Source: Nitrosomonadales bacterium (GTDB taxonomy: Bacteria > Pseudomonadota > Gammaproteobacteria > Burkholderiales > Gallionellaceae). Taken from it: 64,000 nucleotides of DNA. Location of the stretch: contig JACQYW010000009.1 of assembly GCA_016208015.1 (NCBI GenBank), positions 1 through 64,000 on the forward strand. The letters run 5' to 3'. The notes beneath the pieces were generated by a model, which saw nothing but the letters and a program-made list of their open reading frames with translations, was not told the DNA's origin and did no database searches. Shown here one piece after another: positions 16,468 through 24,715 of the stretch; positions within the stretch are counted from its first letter, which is position 1; every line of letters begins with the position of its first letter. A program made the position numbers and the translations under genes.

Positions 16468-17057
16468 TGCGTTCATTGTTCATGCTGCTGTGCCTCATTC
16501 CCGTCTTTGTGCATGCCGAGGCCGAGTCGTCCGTGGCCGCGACCGAGTGGGGCCTGCCGCAACTGATGCAGAGCCTGGCGCAGGTGCAGAGCTCGCAAGG
16601 CAGGTTCGTCGAGCGCAAACACCTGGCCGTACTGGACGTGCCGCTGGCTTCGTCCGGCACACTGTCGTTCCGGGCCCCGGGTCATCTGGAAAAACGCACG
16701 CTCGAACCCAGGGACGAGAGCCTGGTGCTCGACCAGGGGGTGCTCACCATCGAGAACAGGACGCGCAACATCAAGCGCACCCTGGTCGTGCAGCAGTACC
16801 CCGCGGTATGGGCGTTCGTCGAAAGCATACGCTCCACGCTGGCGGGAGACTTGCCCATGCTGGAGCGCTTCTACAAGGTCGAGCTGAAAGGCAATGCGGC
16901 GAAATGGCGGCTCAAGCTGCTGCCGCTCGAGCAAAGGACGCGCGGCATGGTGAAAGAGATCGTCATCTCCGGACGCAGTGATCGCGTGACCGTCATCGAG
17001 ATGCTGGAAGCCAACGGCGACCGCGCTACCATGACAGTGACCGGGGAGACGCCGTGA
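16464..17057 (+). CDS. LolA-like periplasmic carrier protein
   Basis: A 197-residue protein with a clear signal peptide (cleavage near VHAEA, about residue 18). The remainder recalls the LolA/outer-membrane lipoprotein carrier fold (LMQSLAQVQSSQGRFVERK, then a beta-rich region). Such proteins accompany MMPL exporters in aryl polyene clusters and probably ferry the lipidic product across the periplasm. ATGA overlap before and GTGA overlap after couple it to the acyltransferase and exporter. Confidence 0.75.
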   Translation: MMRSLFMLLCLIPVFVHAEAESSVAATEWGLPQLMQSLAQVQSSQGRFVERKHLAVLDVPLASSGTLSFRAPGHLEKRTLEPRDESLVLDQGVLTIENRTRNIKRTLVVQQYPAVWAFVESIRSTLAGDLPMLERFYKVELKGNAAKWRLKLLPLEQRTRGMVKEIVISGRSDRVTVIEMLEANGDRATMTVTGETP

Positions 17058-19378
17058 ACCAGCGCAGATACCTGGCGGTGATCGTCTGGCTCGTATTCGT
17101 CGCGGCCTCTGTGCTGGTCATCAGCCGTTCCCAGTTCACCGCCGACATGTCGGCGTTCATGCCGCGCGACCCGACGCCGACGCAGAAGATCATGGTCGAG
17201 CAGTTGCGCGACAGCGTGGTGTCGCGCCTGATCCTGATCGGTGTGGAGGGCGCGCCGGCTCCCGTGCTGGCACAGGTCAGCAAGAATATGACGGCCAAAT
17301 TGCGCACCGCGCCGGAACTGGCGGCGGTGAACAACGGCGAACAGGCCGGCATGGAGAAGGACTTCGACCTGCTCTGGCGCAACCGCTACCTGCTCAGCGA
17401 CGCGGTCACGCCGCAGCGTTTTTCGGCTGCCGAATTGCGCGACAGCCTGAACAACTATCTCGATCTGCTCAGTACGCCGATGAGCGGCATGGCACAGCGC
17501 GTGCTGCCCACCGATCCCAGCGGCGAACTGATCCACATGCTGGACCAGTTGCAGGGACAGGCGCATCCGCGGGTGCAGGACGACGTGTGGTTCTCCGGCG
17601 ACGGCTCGCGCGCCATGTTGCTGGCGCATACCAAAGGTTCCGGCAACGACATCGACGCGCAGGAACGCGCGATGCTGGCGATCCGGGGCGCTTTTGACGA
17701 TGCGCGCAAGCAGATCCCGGAAGCTTCTTCTGCGCAAGTGCGCATGACCGGCCCCGGTGTGTTCTCGGTGCAGTCGCGCGCCTCCATCCGTGACGATGCC
17801 TGGAAGCTTTCGCTGATCGCCACGTTGCTGGTGGCGAGCATGCTGATGATGCTCTACCGTTCGCCGCGTGTGCTGGCGCTCGGGCTGTTCCCGGTGGCGA
17901 CCGGCGCGCTGGCGGGCATCGCGGCGGTGAGTGTGGGCTTCGGCAGTGTGCACGGCATCACGCTCGGTTTCGGTGTCACACTGATCGGTGAAGGCGTGGA
18001 CTACGCCATCTACCTGTTCACCCAGATCGAGCAGAACGGCACGCCGCAGAGCACGCTGAAACGCATCTGGCCGACGCTGCGGCTGGGAGTGCTGCTTTCC
18101 ATCTGCGGCTTCTCTGCCATGCTGTTCTCCGGTTTCACCGGCTTGGCGCAACTCGGTCTGTTCTCCATCGCCGGACTCATCGGCGCGGTGAGCACCACGC
18201 GCTGGGTGTTGCCGCACCTGTTGCCGCAGGGCTTTTCCGTGCATGCCTCGACGCGGCTGAGCAGCGCCCTGATGGCGCTGGTGCGCCGCGCGCCGCGCGC
18301 GCGCAACGTGCTGCTCGCGGCGGCGGCGGTGGCGGTGGTATTCATCGCGCTCAAACGCGACTCGCTGTGGAACGACAGTCTGTCGAGCATGAGTCCTATC
18401 GCGAAAGAATCGCTGGCGCTGGACGAGCAGTTGCGCCGCGACATGGGCGCGCCGGATGTGCGTTACATGCTGGTGTTGAACGCTGGAGACGGGGAGAGCG
18501 CGCTGCAGCAGAGCGAAGAACTCGTCCCCGTCATGCGCGATCTGGTGGCGCGGGGCATGCTGGAGGGATTCGACGCGCCGCCGTTGCCCAGCCGCAAGGC
18601 ACAGCTGGCGCGGCAGGCAGCCTTGCCGGGGGAGGTCGAGTTGCGCCGCAACATGAGCGAGGCCTTGCGCGGCATGCCGTTCCGCAGCGCGACCTTCGCG
18701 CCGTTCGCCAATGAGATCGCCACGGCGAAACAGCAAACGCTGCTCGACCGTGCCGCCTTGCAAGGCACGGCGCTCGGTCTGAAGCTCGATTCTTTCCTGG
18801 TGCCGCGCGACGGCGGGTGGACGGTGATGATGCCGCTGCGCGGGGTGAAAGATGCGCAAGGCATAGCCCAGGGCATCCGGCATGTTTCGGAGACGTCGTT
18901 CGTGCTGCTCGACATGAAGCGGGAATCCGAGCAGATGTTCCGCGATTACCGTCATGAGGCAAGCAAGAACGCTCTGTTGGGTGCGCTGGCCATCGTTGCA
19001 TTACTGTTCATCAGTCTGCGCTCGGTGCGGCGGGTGCTGGAAGTGTCGCTGCCGCTGGCGGCCGCGGTCGTCGCGGTGACCGCATGGCTGGTGATCAGCG
19101 GGCATACCCTGTCCATCTTCCACCTGATCGGCCTGTTGCTGGTGGTGGCGGTGGGTTCGAACTATGCCCTGTTCTTCGATCATCGCTGCACTTCGGCGCA
19201 GGATCGCGAGCGCACCGTCGCTTCGCTGCTGTTCGCGAATGCCTCGACGGTGCTGGGTTTCGGCCTGCTGTCGTTCTCGCAATCCCCGGTGCTCAGTGCC
19301 ATCGGCTCCACGGTGGCGGTCGGTGCGGTGCTGAGCCTGATCTTTTCCGCGATCTTGATAGTCAGGAATGATGAATAA
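17054..19378 (+). CDS. MMPL/RND-type exporter of the pigment locus
   Basis: A 774-residue membrane protein with two repeated halves, each a single transmembrane helix, a large periplasmic loop and about five helices. This matches the predicted-exporter group (COG4258) related to MmpL and hopanoid transporters. The first half has GVTLIGEGVDYAIYLF and the second VVAVGSNYALFFDH in the position of RND proton-relay helices. It probably moves the lipid-linked polyene from the inner membrane toward the LolA-like carrier. GTG start overlapping the previous stop. Confidence 0.82.
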   Translation: MNQRRYLAVIVWLVFVAASVLVISRSQFTADMSAFMPRDPTPTQKIMVEQLRDSVVSRLILIGVEGAPAPVLAQVSKNMTAKLRTAPELAAVNNGEQAGMEKDFDLLWRNRYLLSDAVTPQRFSAAELRDSLNNYLDLLSTPMSGMAQRVLPTDPSGELIHMLDQLQGQAHPRVQDDVWFSGDGSRAMLLAHTKGSGNDIDAQERAMLAIRGAFDDARKQIPEASSAQVRMTGPGVFSVQSRASIRDDAWKLSLIATLLVASMLMMLYRSPRVLALGLFPVATGALAGIAAVSVGFGSVHGITLGFGVTLIGEGVDYAIYLFTQIEQNGTPQSTLKRIWPTLRLGVLLSICGFSAMLFSGFTGLAQLGLFSIAGLIGAVSTTRWVLPHLLPQGFSVHASTRLSSALMALVRRAPRARNVLLAAAAVAVVFIALKRDSLWNDSLSSMSPIAKESLALDEQLRRDMGAPDVRYMLVLNAGDGESALQQSEELVPVMRDLVARGMLEGFDAPPLPSRKAQLARQAALPGEVELRRNMSEALRGMPFRSATFAPFANEIATAKQQTLLDRAALQGTALGLKLDSFLVPRDGGWTVMMPLRGVKDAQGIAQGIRHVSETSFVLLDMKRESEQMFRDYRHEASKNALLGALAIVALLFISLRSVRRVLEVSLPLAAAVVAVTAWLVISGHTLSIFHLIGLLLVVAVGSNYALFFDHRCTSAQDRERTVASLLFANASTVLGFGLLSFSQSPVLSAIGSTVAVGAVLSLIFSAILIVRNDE

Positions 19379-19393
19379 AGGCCATTCCGTTGG

Positions 19394-19422
19394 TTGCCCG
19401 GTACTGGGGGGTCGGTTAAGAT
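19394..19422 (+). promoter_or_regulatory. Good sigma-70-like promoter
   Basis: TTGCCC (19394-19399), 17-bp spacer, TAAGAT (19417-19422). It lies 60 bp before the small lipoprotein and probably drives the 19482-24683 gene run. Confidence 0.5.
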
Positions 19423-19481
19423 GCCTAGTGAACAAGTGAAATCAACGGCGCCGTCCGGCGTGACTAAAGAAGGAGGCTGAA

Positions 19482-19892
19482 ATGAAGCACATCAATCTGG
19501 TTCTTATCGCCATCACCGCTGCATCATTGACCGCCTGCGCATCGCGTCAGGCATCGACAGCCGAGTCTGAAAGCACACCCGCCAGCAAATCCGCCCCGGC
19601 GAAAGAGGGCGCGAAAAAAGAAGCCGCGCCCGAAGGCGCCATTGTCGGCAAGCCGGCGCCGGGCAGCAAATTCGCCAAACTGAAGATCGGCATGACCCTG
19701 CCCCAGGTGGAGAAGCTGATCGGACCGCCGACCAAACAATGGCAGCATCCCACGGGCAAGAATGCCATCCCGTTCTATTTCGGACCGGATCGCTGGGTCA
19801 TTCAGTATTCGTACAAGGGAGAGGGGATCTTGACCCTCAATTCAGGGGGGGATCAATTGTTGACCCGCATCGAGGTCAACAAGGCCGAATAG
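19482..19892 (+). CDS. Small lipoprotein, BamE/SmpA-like C-terminus
   Basis: A 136-residue protein with a type II signal peptide and lipobox LTAC (C19). An Ala/Ser/Lys-rich linker follows. The C-terminal segment FAKLKIGMTLPQVEKLIGPPT is similar in style to the SmpA/OmlA (BamE-like) fold. AGGAGG lies just before the ATG. It is probably anchored in the outer membrane. Position between exporter and flavoenzyme suggests a role in envelope passage or assembly of the pigment, though it may be independent. Confidence 0.75.
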   Translation: MKHINLVLIAITAASLTACASRQASTAESESTPASKSAPAKEGAKKEAAPEGAIVGKPAPGSKFAKLKIGMTLPQVEKLIGPPTKQWQHPTGKNAIPFYFGPDRWVIQYSYKGEGILTLNSGGDQLLTRIEVNKAE

Positions 19893-19925
19893 CGCCTACC
19901 CTGCACAACAAGCTAAGGAGTGATC

Positions 19926-21236
19926 ATGGTCGGGCAAGAAAGTTCTTGTGAGGTACTGGTGATCGGCGGCGGTCCGGCCGGTTCCACCATTGCGGCGTTG
20001 CTGGCCCAGGGCGGGCGCGATGTGCTGATGCTGGAGAAATCCAAGCACCCGCGTTTCCATATCGGCGAGTCGCTGCTGCCGATGAACATGCCGATGTTCG
20101 AAGAGCTCGGCTTGCTGGACGAGATCAAACGTATCGGTATCGTGAAGCTGGGCGCGGAGTTCGTTTCGCCCTGGCATCCGGCGCCGGTGATGATCGATTT
20201 CAACGACGCGCTCGATAACACCTGGCCTTCCGCTTACCAGGTGCGCCGCGACGAGTTCGATGAAGTCATGTTCAAGAATGCCGCCGCCAAGGGCGCGCGC
20301 GTGGTCGAGGAATGCAAGGTGACCGACATCCAGTTCCAGCCGGGCGCGGAAGCGCTGGTGGACACGATGGACAAGGACGGACAGACGCAGCGCATCCGCG
20401 CCAAGTTCGTGGTGGATGCCTCCGGGCGCGACACCTTCCTGTCCAACCATTTCGGCATGAAGCACCGCAACAAGAAACACAACAGCGCGGCCATGTTCGG
20501 ACACTTCTCCGGCGTGAAACGTCTGGAAGGCGAAGTGGAAGGCAACATCAGCCTGTTCTGGTTCGATCACGGCTGGTTCTGGTTCATCCCGCTGCCCGAC
20601 GGCAACACCAGCATCGGCGCGACCTGCTGGCCGTATTACATGAAGACGCGCAAGACCGATGTCACCCAGTTCTTCATGGATACCATCGCCATGTGTCCAG
20701 CGCTGATGGAGCGGATGAAGGACGCCAAACTGGAAACGCCGGTCACGGCCACCGGCAACTTCTCCTATCTGTCCGAGCGTTCTTCCGGCGCGAACTACAT
20801 CCTGCTGGGCGATGCCTTCGCCTTCATCGACCCGATCTTCTCTTCCGGCGTGTTCCTGGCGATGGCGAGTTCATTCGCCGGCGCCAAGGCGGTCGAGCGC
20901 TGTCTGAGCAAGCCGCAGGAAGCCGGGCAGGCACTGAAGGAATTCGACAAAGCCATCATGCAGGGGCCCAAGATATTCTCCTGGTTCATCTACCGCATCA
21001 CCACGCCGGCCATGCGCAACCTGCTCATGTTCAAGGGCACCGAGAGCAAGGTCAAGAAGGCGCTGATCTCCATTCTGACCGGTGACGTGTACCGCACGAA
21101 TCGCTATACCTTCTGGCTGTTCATGTTCAAGGTCATGTACTACGGCGGCTCGTTGCTCCATCTGAAGTCCAGCTTCATGGCCTGGCGCAAGCGCAAGCGT
21201 TCCATCCAGGTCATGGATATCGGTGTGACGGGCTGA
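19926..21236 (+). CDS. FAD-dependent halogenase-like oxidoreductase
   Basis: A 436-residue flavoprotein. VIGGGPAGSTIA near the N-terminus binds FAD, and GDAFAFIDPIFSSGV is the second FAD motif. The halogenase signature WxWxIP is present as WFWFIP at 217-222, as in the phenol/pyrrole flavin halogenases (CmlS, CndH group). Flexirubins may be chlorinated, so a ring-halogenation role fits; a plain oxidase or hydroxylase role cannot be excluded. ATG 19926 is preceded by AAGGAG. It is followed after one base by the chorismatase start. Confidence 0.78.
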   Translation: MVGQESSCEVLVIGGGPAGSTIAALLAQGGRDVLMLEKSKHPRFHIGESLLPMNMPMFEELGLLDEIKRIGIVKLGAEFVSPWHPAPVMIDFNDALDNTWPSAYQVRRDEFDEVMFKNAAAKGARVVEECKVTDIQFQPGAEALVDTMDKDGQTQRIRAKFVVDASGRDTFLSNHFGMKHRNKKHNSAAMFGHFSGVKRLEGEVEGNISLFWFDHGWFWFIPLPDGNTSIGATCWPYYMKTRKTDVTQFFMDTIAMCPALMERMKDAKLETPVTATGNFSYLSERSSGANYILLGDAFAFIDPIFSSGVFLAMASSFAGAKAVERCLSKPQEAGQALKEFDKAIMQGPKIFSWFIYRITTPAMRNLLMFKGTESKVKKALISILTGDVYRTNRYTFWLFMFKVMYYGGSLLHLKSSFMAWRKRKRSIQVMDIGVTG

Positions 21237-21237
21237 T

Positions 21238-22239
21238 ATGGGAAGTGGCGGCACGCAATTCGGATTGGCCTATCTTGATGCCGGTGAAGTCGGCGCGTAT
21301 CTCGAAAGCTGCAGCGGACACGTGTTGAGCGTGATCGGATTCGGTCGCACTTTGCCGTTGCCGCAGACGGCATGTGCGCCGCTTTGGGTGGATATCCCGG
21401 TGCTGGGCGGAAAGGACAGCAGTTTCGAAGTGTGGACCAGCGATGCGCGGGTCACCGCGTGCGAGCACAAGGGCATCTGCGGCACGACCGACGGCAAAGT
21501 GCTGTTCGCCAGCCTGACGCTGCCCCAGTACGCGGGCGAAACACTGGAGTCGCTGGCTTCGCAGGCCTACATGCGCATCTTCGAGTTCATCGACCATTGT
21601 GACTACCGCAATCTGCTGCGCGTCTGGCACTACTTCCCGCAGATCAACGACGACGAGAACGGCCTCGAGCGCTACCGCGGTTTCAACGTCGGGCGGCATG
21701 CCGCCTTCGTCGCCAACGAGCGCAGCATCGGTGAAGAGAACGTTCCGGCAGCGAGCGCACTGGGCAGCAACAGCGGTTCGCTGACGATCTATTTCATGGC
21801 CGGTAAGCAGCCCGGCCGCGCGGTGGAGAACCCGCGCCAGGTCAGCGCCTATCATTACCCCGACCAGTTCGGTCCGAAGAGCCCGATCTTCGTGCGCGCC
21901 CTGTCGGCGACGCTGGGCGGGCAGGATTGCTTCTTCATTTCCGGTACCGCCAGCATCGTCGGCTTCGAGACCCTGCACCAGGGCGACACCGAAAAGCAGA
22001 CGGCCGAGACGCTGCTCAACATCCGCACCCTGCTGCAACAGATACCGCACTACGATCCGGCGCGGGGGCGCATGCTGCTCAAGGTCTATGTGCGCCACGA
22101 GCATGACCTGGCGATGGTGCAAGCCAGACTGCAGGCCGAGTTCGGCGCGGCCTGCAATGCGGTGTACCTGCATTCCAACATCTGCCGTTCCGATTTGCTG
22201 CTCGAGATCGAAGGCGCCTATTTCAACGACGCACATTAG
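21238..22239 (+). CDS. Chorismatase (FkbO/Hyg5/XanB2-like), hydroxybenzoate supply
   Basis: A 333-residue protein whose length and pattern (FGLAYLDAGEVGAY-type start, FNVGRHAAFVANERS, FFISGTASIVG, YLHSNICRSDLLLEIEG) match the chorismatase family. XanB2 of Xanthomonas converts chorismate to 3- and 4-hydroxybenzoate and pyruvate, feeding xanthomonadin and ubiquinone. Here the product would be activated by the AMP ligase at 13936-15264 as the aryl starter. No ammonia-lyase gene is seen in the window, consistent with chorismate rather than tyrosine as source. Starts one base after the flavoenzyme stop. Confidence 0.82.
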   Translation: MGSGGTQFGLAYLDAGEVGAYLESCSGHVLSVIGFGRTLPLPQTACAPLWVDIPVLGGKDSSFEVWTSDARVTACEHKGICGTTDGKVLFASLTLPQYAGETLESLASQAYMRIFEFIDHCDYRNLLRVWHYFPQINDDENGLERYRGFNVGRHAAFVANERSIGEENVPAASALGSNSGSLTIYFMAGKQPGRAVENPRQVSAYHYPDQFGPKSPIFVRALSATLGGQDCFFISGTASIVGFETLHQGDTEKQTAETLLNIRTLLQQIPHYDPARGRMLLKVYVRHEHDLAMVQARLQAEFGAACNAVYLHSNICRSDLLLEIEGAYFNDAH

Positions 22240-22256
22240 CGCACGGGACGCCCGCA

Positions 22257-23087
22257 ATGAAGAATCTGACCCGGGGTGTGCTGTTGTCGTTGTGTTGTCT
22301 GGCTAGCGCACAGGCGCAGACCGAGATCAGGCCGCTGTGGGAGGTCGGCGCGGGTTTTGCGGCCATCGATTTTCCCGTCTATCGCGGTTCGGACGAACGC
22401 AAGTTCTACCTGTTGCCGGTTCCCTATATCGCCTATAACGGCGAGGTCCTGCAGGTCAACCGCGAGCGCGTGCGCGGGCTGATCTTCAAGCGCGATACCG
22501 TCGAGATGGATATCAGCGTGAACGGCTCCGTTCCCGCCGACGGCGCCAGGGCACGCCAGGGCATGCCCGATCTCGACCCGACGCTGGAGCTCGGCCCCTC
22601 GCTCAATTTTCACGTCCTCTATACCGAAGACAAGAAGAACACCTTCGATATCCGCATGCCCTTGCGCGCGGTCATCGCCTCCGACTTCAAGCATTTTCGC
22701 CATGCCGGCTGGCTGTTCCAGCCGCAGCTGAACCTGGATTTCTACGACATCGACCACAGCGGCTGGAACGTCGGGCTGGTGGGCGGCGTGATCTATTCGG
22801 ACAAGCATTATCACGGCTACTTCTATAACGTCGAGCCGCAGTACGCGACGGCGGCGCGCCCGGCCTACACGTCCGGCGGCGGTTATTCCGGCACGCAGTT
22901 CATCTTCGCCTTCAACAAGCGCCATGAAGGCTGCTGGACCGGCGGCTTCATGAAATGGGACAGTCTGAAGGGCGCGGTCTTCGCCGACAGCCCGCTGGTG
23001 ACGAGCAAGGAATATTTCACCGTCGGCTTCGCCGTCACCTGGATACTGGACAAGTCGGACAAACTGGTGGAAGTGGAATACGAATGA
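22257..23087 (+). CDS. MipA/OmpV-family outer-membrane protein
   Basis: A 276-residue protein with a signal peptide (cleavage near AQAQ, about residue 21). The remainder is an alternating beta-barrel pattern (EVGAGFAAIDFPVYRGSDE near the start), typical of MipA/OmpV proteins. It ends in VEVEYE rather than the usual terminal aromatic residue. In this place it may be an outer-membrane partner for the pigment or an independent porin-like protein. Confidence 0.7.
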   Translation: MKNLTRGVLLSLCCLASAQAQTEIRPLWEVGAGFAAIDFPVYRGSDERKFYLLPVPYIAYNGEVLQVNRERVRGLIFKRDTVEMDISVNGSVPADGARARQGMPDLDPTLELGPSLNFHVLYTEDKKNTFDIRMPLRAVIASDFKHFRHAGWLFQPQLNLDFYDIDHSGWNVGLVGGVIYSDKHYHGYFYNVEPQYATAARPAYTSGGGYSGTQFIFAFNKRHEGCWTGGFMKWDSLKGAVFADSPLVTSKEYFTVGFAVTWILDKSDKLVEVEYE

Positions 23088-23169
23088 ACGGCACCGTTCA
23101 CGAATATGAAGTGACTGTGTGCTAGGCTTGCAAGCGATCAGGTTAAAGAATCAGGGAAGCGATAAAGAG

Positions 23170-23931
23170 ATGTGGGCTTGGCGACAATTGAGATCCCTGT
23201 ACGAATACTTCGTGCTGTACGGCGGATTGCTTTTCTTTGCGCTCATCTGTCTGGCCTGGAGCCTGCCCGCCAGCGTGCTGCGCCACCTGCTGCCGAAGCG
23301 CATCGCCTTGCGTGTCGGGCGTTACGCCATCATGCTGGTGTTCCGCACCTATCTGTTCACCATTCGCGCCAGCGGGCTGGTGAAACTCGATCTCTCCGCG
23401 CTGGATACGCTGCGCGACGAACCCTCGCTCATCATCGCCACCAACCATCCGGCGCTGATCGATGTGGTGCTGGTCGGCTCGCGCCTGCCCAACTTCGTCT
23501 GCGTGCTGAAAGCGGCACTGCTCGACAACCCGCTGCTTGGCGGCGGTGCCAGCATGGCGGGATATGTGCGCAATGACTCCACCGGCATGCTGGTGCGCGA
23601 ATCCACCGTGGCCCTGCACGGCGGTGCGCAACTGTTGATCTTCCCCGAAGGCACGCGTACGGTGCAGCAACCGGTCAATGAATTCAAGGGCGGTTTCGGG
23701 CTGGTGGCCAAGAAGGCGGGTGTGCCGATCCAGACCGTGTTCATCGAGACCAATACACCCTTCCTCGGCAAACACTGGCCGTTGCTGAAGATGCCGGAGT
23801 TTCCGCTCACTTATCGCGTGCGGCTGGGCAAGCGTTTCCCGCCGCAGGATGATGTGAAGACTTTCGTCGCCGACCTGGAAGAATATTACCGCCGCGAATT
23901 GCAGCCACAGAAAGACAGAGAACACGCATGA
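23170..23931 (+). CDS. PlsC-type acyltransferase
   Basis: A 253-residue 1-acylglycerol-phosphate acyltransferase-like protein with an N-terminal membrane segment. The catalytic NHPALID motif is H93-D98, and FPEGTR is at 158-163. It would transfer an acyl chain to a lysophospholipid-like or hydroxylated acceptor at the inner membrane. Start at ATG 23170 preferred; a GTG at 23119 is in frame but has no site. ATGA overlap couples it to the glycosyltransferase. Confidence 0.82.
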   Translation: MWAWRQLRSLYEYFVLYGGLLFFALICLAWSLPASVLRHLLPKRIALRVGRYAIMLVFRTYLFTIRASGLVKLDLSALDTLRDEPSLIIATNHPALIDVVLVGSRLPNFVCVLKAALLDNPLLGGGASMAGYVRNDSTGMLVRESTVALHGGAQLLIFPEGTRTVQQPVNEFKGGFGLVAKKAGVPIQTVFIETNTPFLGKHWPLLKMPEFPLTYRVRLGKRFPPQDDVKTFVADLEEYYRRELQPQKDREHA

Positions 23932-24683
23932 GCACCACATCGACCTCGCACCTCGTCCTCATCCCCAGCTACAACACCGGAGCGGCACTGTATCCGACCG
24001 TGCGCGCTGCACGCGAACAATGGACGCCGGTGTGGGTGGTGATCGACGGCAGCACCGACGGCAGCGAAGTGGAGTTGCTGCGCATGGCCGGGCGTGATCC
24101 CGGATTGCGCGTGCTGGTGTTGAAAGAGAACCACGGCAAAGGTGCGGCGGTACTGCACGGTTTGCGCGAAGCGACGCGCTTGGGATTCACGCATGCGCTG
24201 ACCATGGATTCGGACGGGCAGCATCCGGCCGAGAAGATCCCCGAGTTCATGGCGGCTTCCCTGGCCGATCCCAACGCGCTGGTGCTGGGCGTGCCGGTGT
24301 TCGATGCCAGCGCTCCCGCCTTGCGCGTGCGCGGGCGCAAGGTCTCCAACTGGTGGGCGAACCTGGAGACGCTGTGGCAGGGCATCGGCGATTCGCTGTA
24401 CGGTTTCCGTGTCTATCCCGCGCACCTGCTGATGGGCGTGATGGAAGAGAGCTACTGGATGCGCCATTTCGATTTCGACCCGGAGGCGGCAGTGCGCCTG
24501 TGCTGGTGCGGCGCGCGTCCGGTCAATATCCCCGCGCCGGTGAAGTACTTCAATACGGATGAGGGCGGTGTGTCGCACTTCAATTACCTGCGCGACAACC
24601 TGCTATTGACCGGAATGCATCTGCGGTTATTCGCCGGATTTATTATCCGTTTACCCTTGTTGATCTGGCGCAAGTGGCTATAA
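23928..24683 (+). CDS. Family 2 glycosyltransferase
   Basis: A 251-residue GT-A enzyme of the dolichol-phosphate-mannose type. It starts with VLIPSYNTG, has the metal/sugar-nucleotide site TMDSDGQHP and ends in a hydrophobic basic tail suggesting membrane association. It probably adds a sugar to the pigment or its lipid anchor. Glycosyltransferases occur regularly in aryl polyene clusters. Confidence 0.82.
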   Translation: MSTTSTSHLVLIPSYNTGAALYPTVRAAREQWTPVWVVIDGSTDGSEVELLRMAGRDPGLRVLVLKENHGKGAAVLHGLREATRLGFTHALTMDSDGQHPAEKIPEFMAASLADPNALVLGVPVFDASAPALRVRGRKVSNWWANLETLWQGIGDSLYGFRVYPAHLLMGVMEESYWMRHFDFDPEAAVRLCWCGARPVNIPAPVKYFNTDEGGVSHFNYLRDNLLLTGMHLRLFAGFIIRLPLLIWRKWL

Positions 24684-24715
24684 AGTAGCGGCGTCAACTT
24701 CAACGGCGGATCGTC

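Noticed and set aside
16871..18955. 694-codon open frame on the minus strand
   Set aside because: It lies wholly antisense to the exporter gene; GC-rich codon bias leaves such frames open. The amino-acid content (His/Arg/Gln-rich) is not protein-like.
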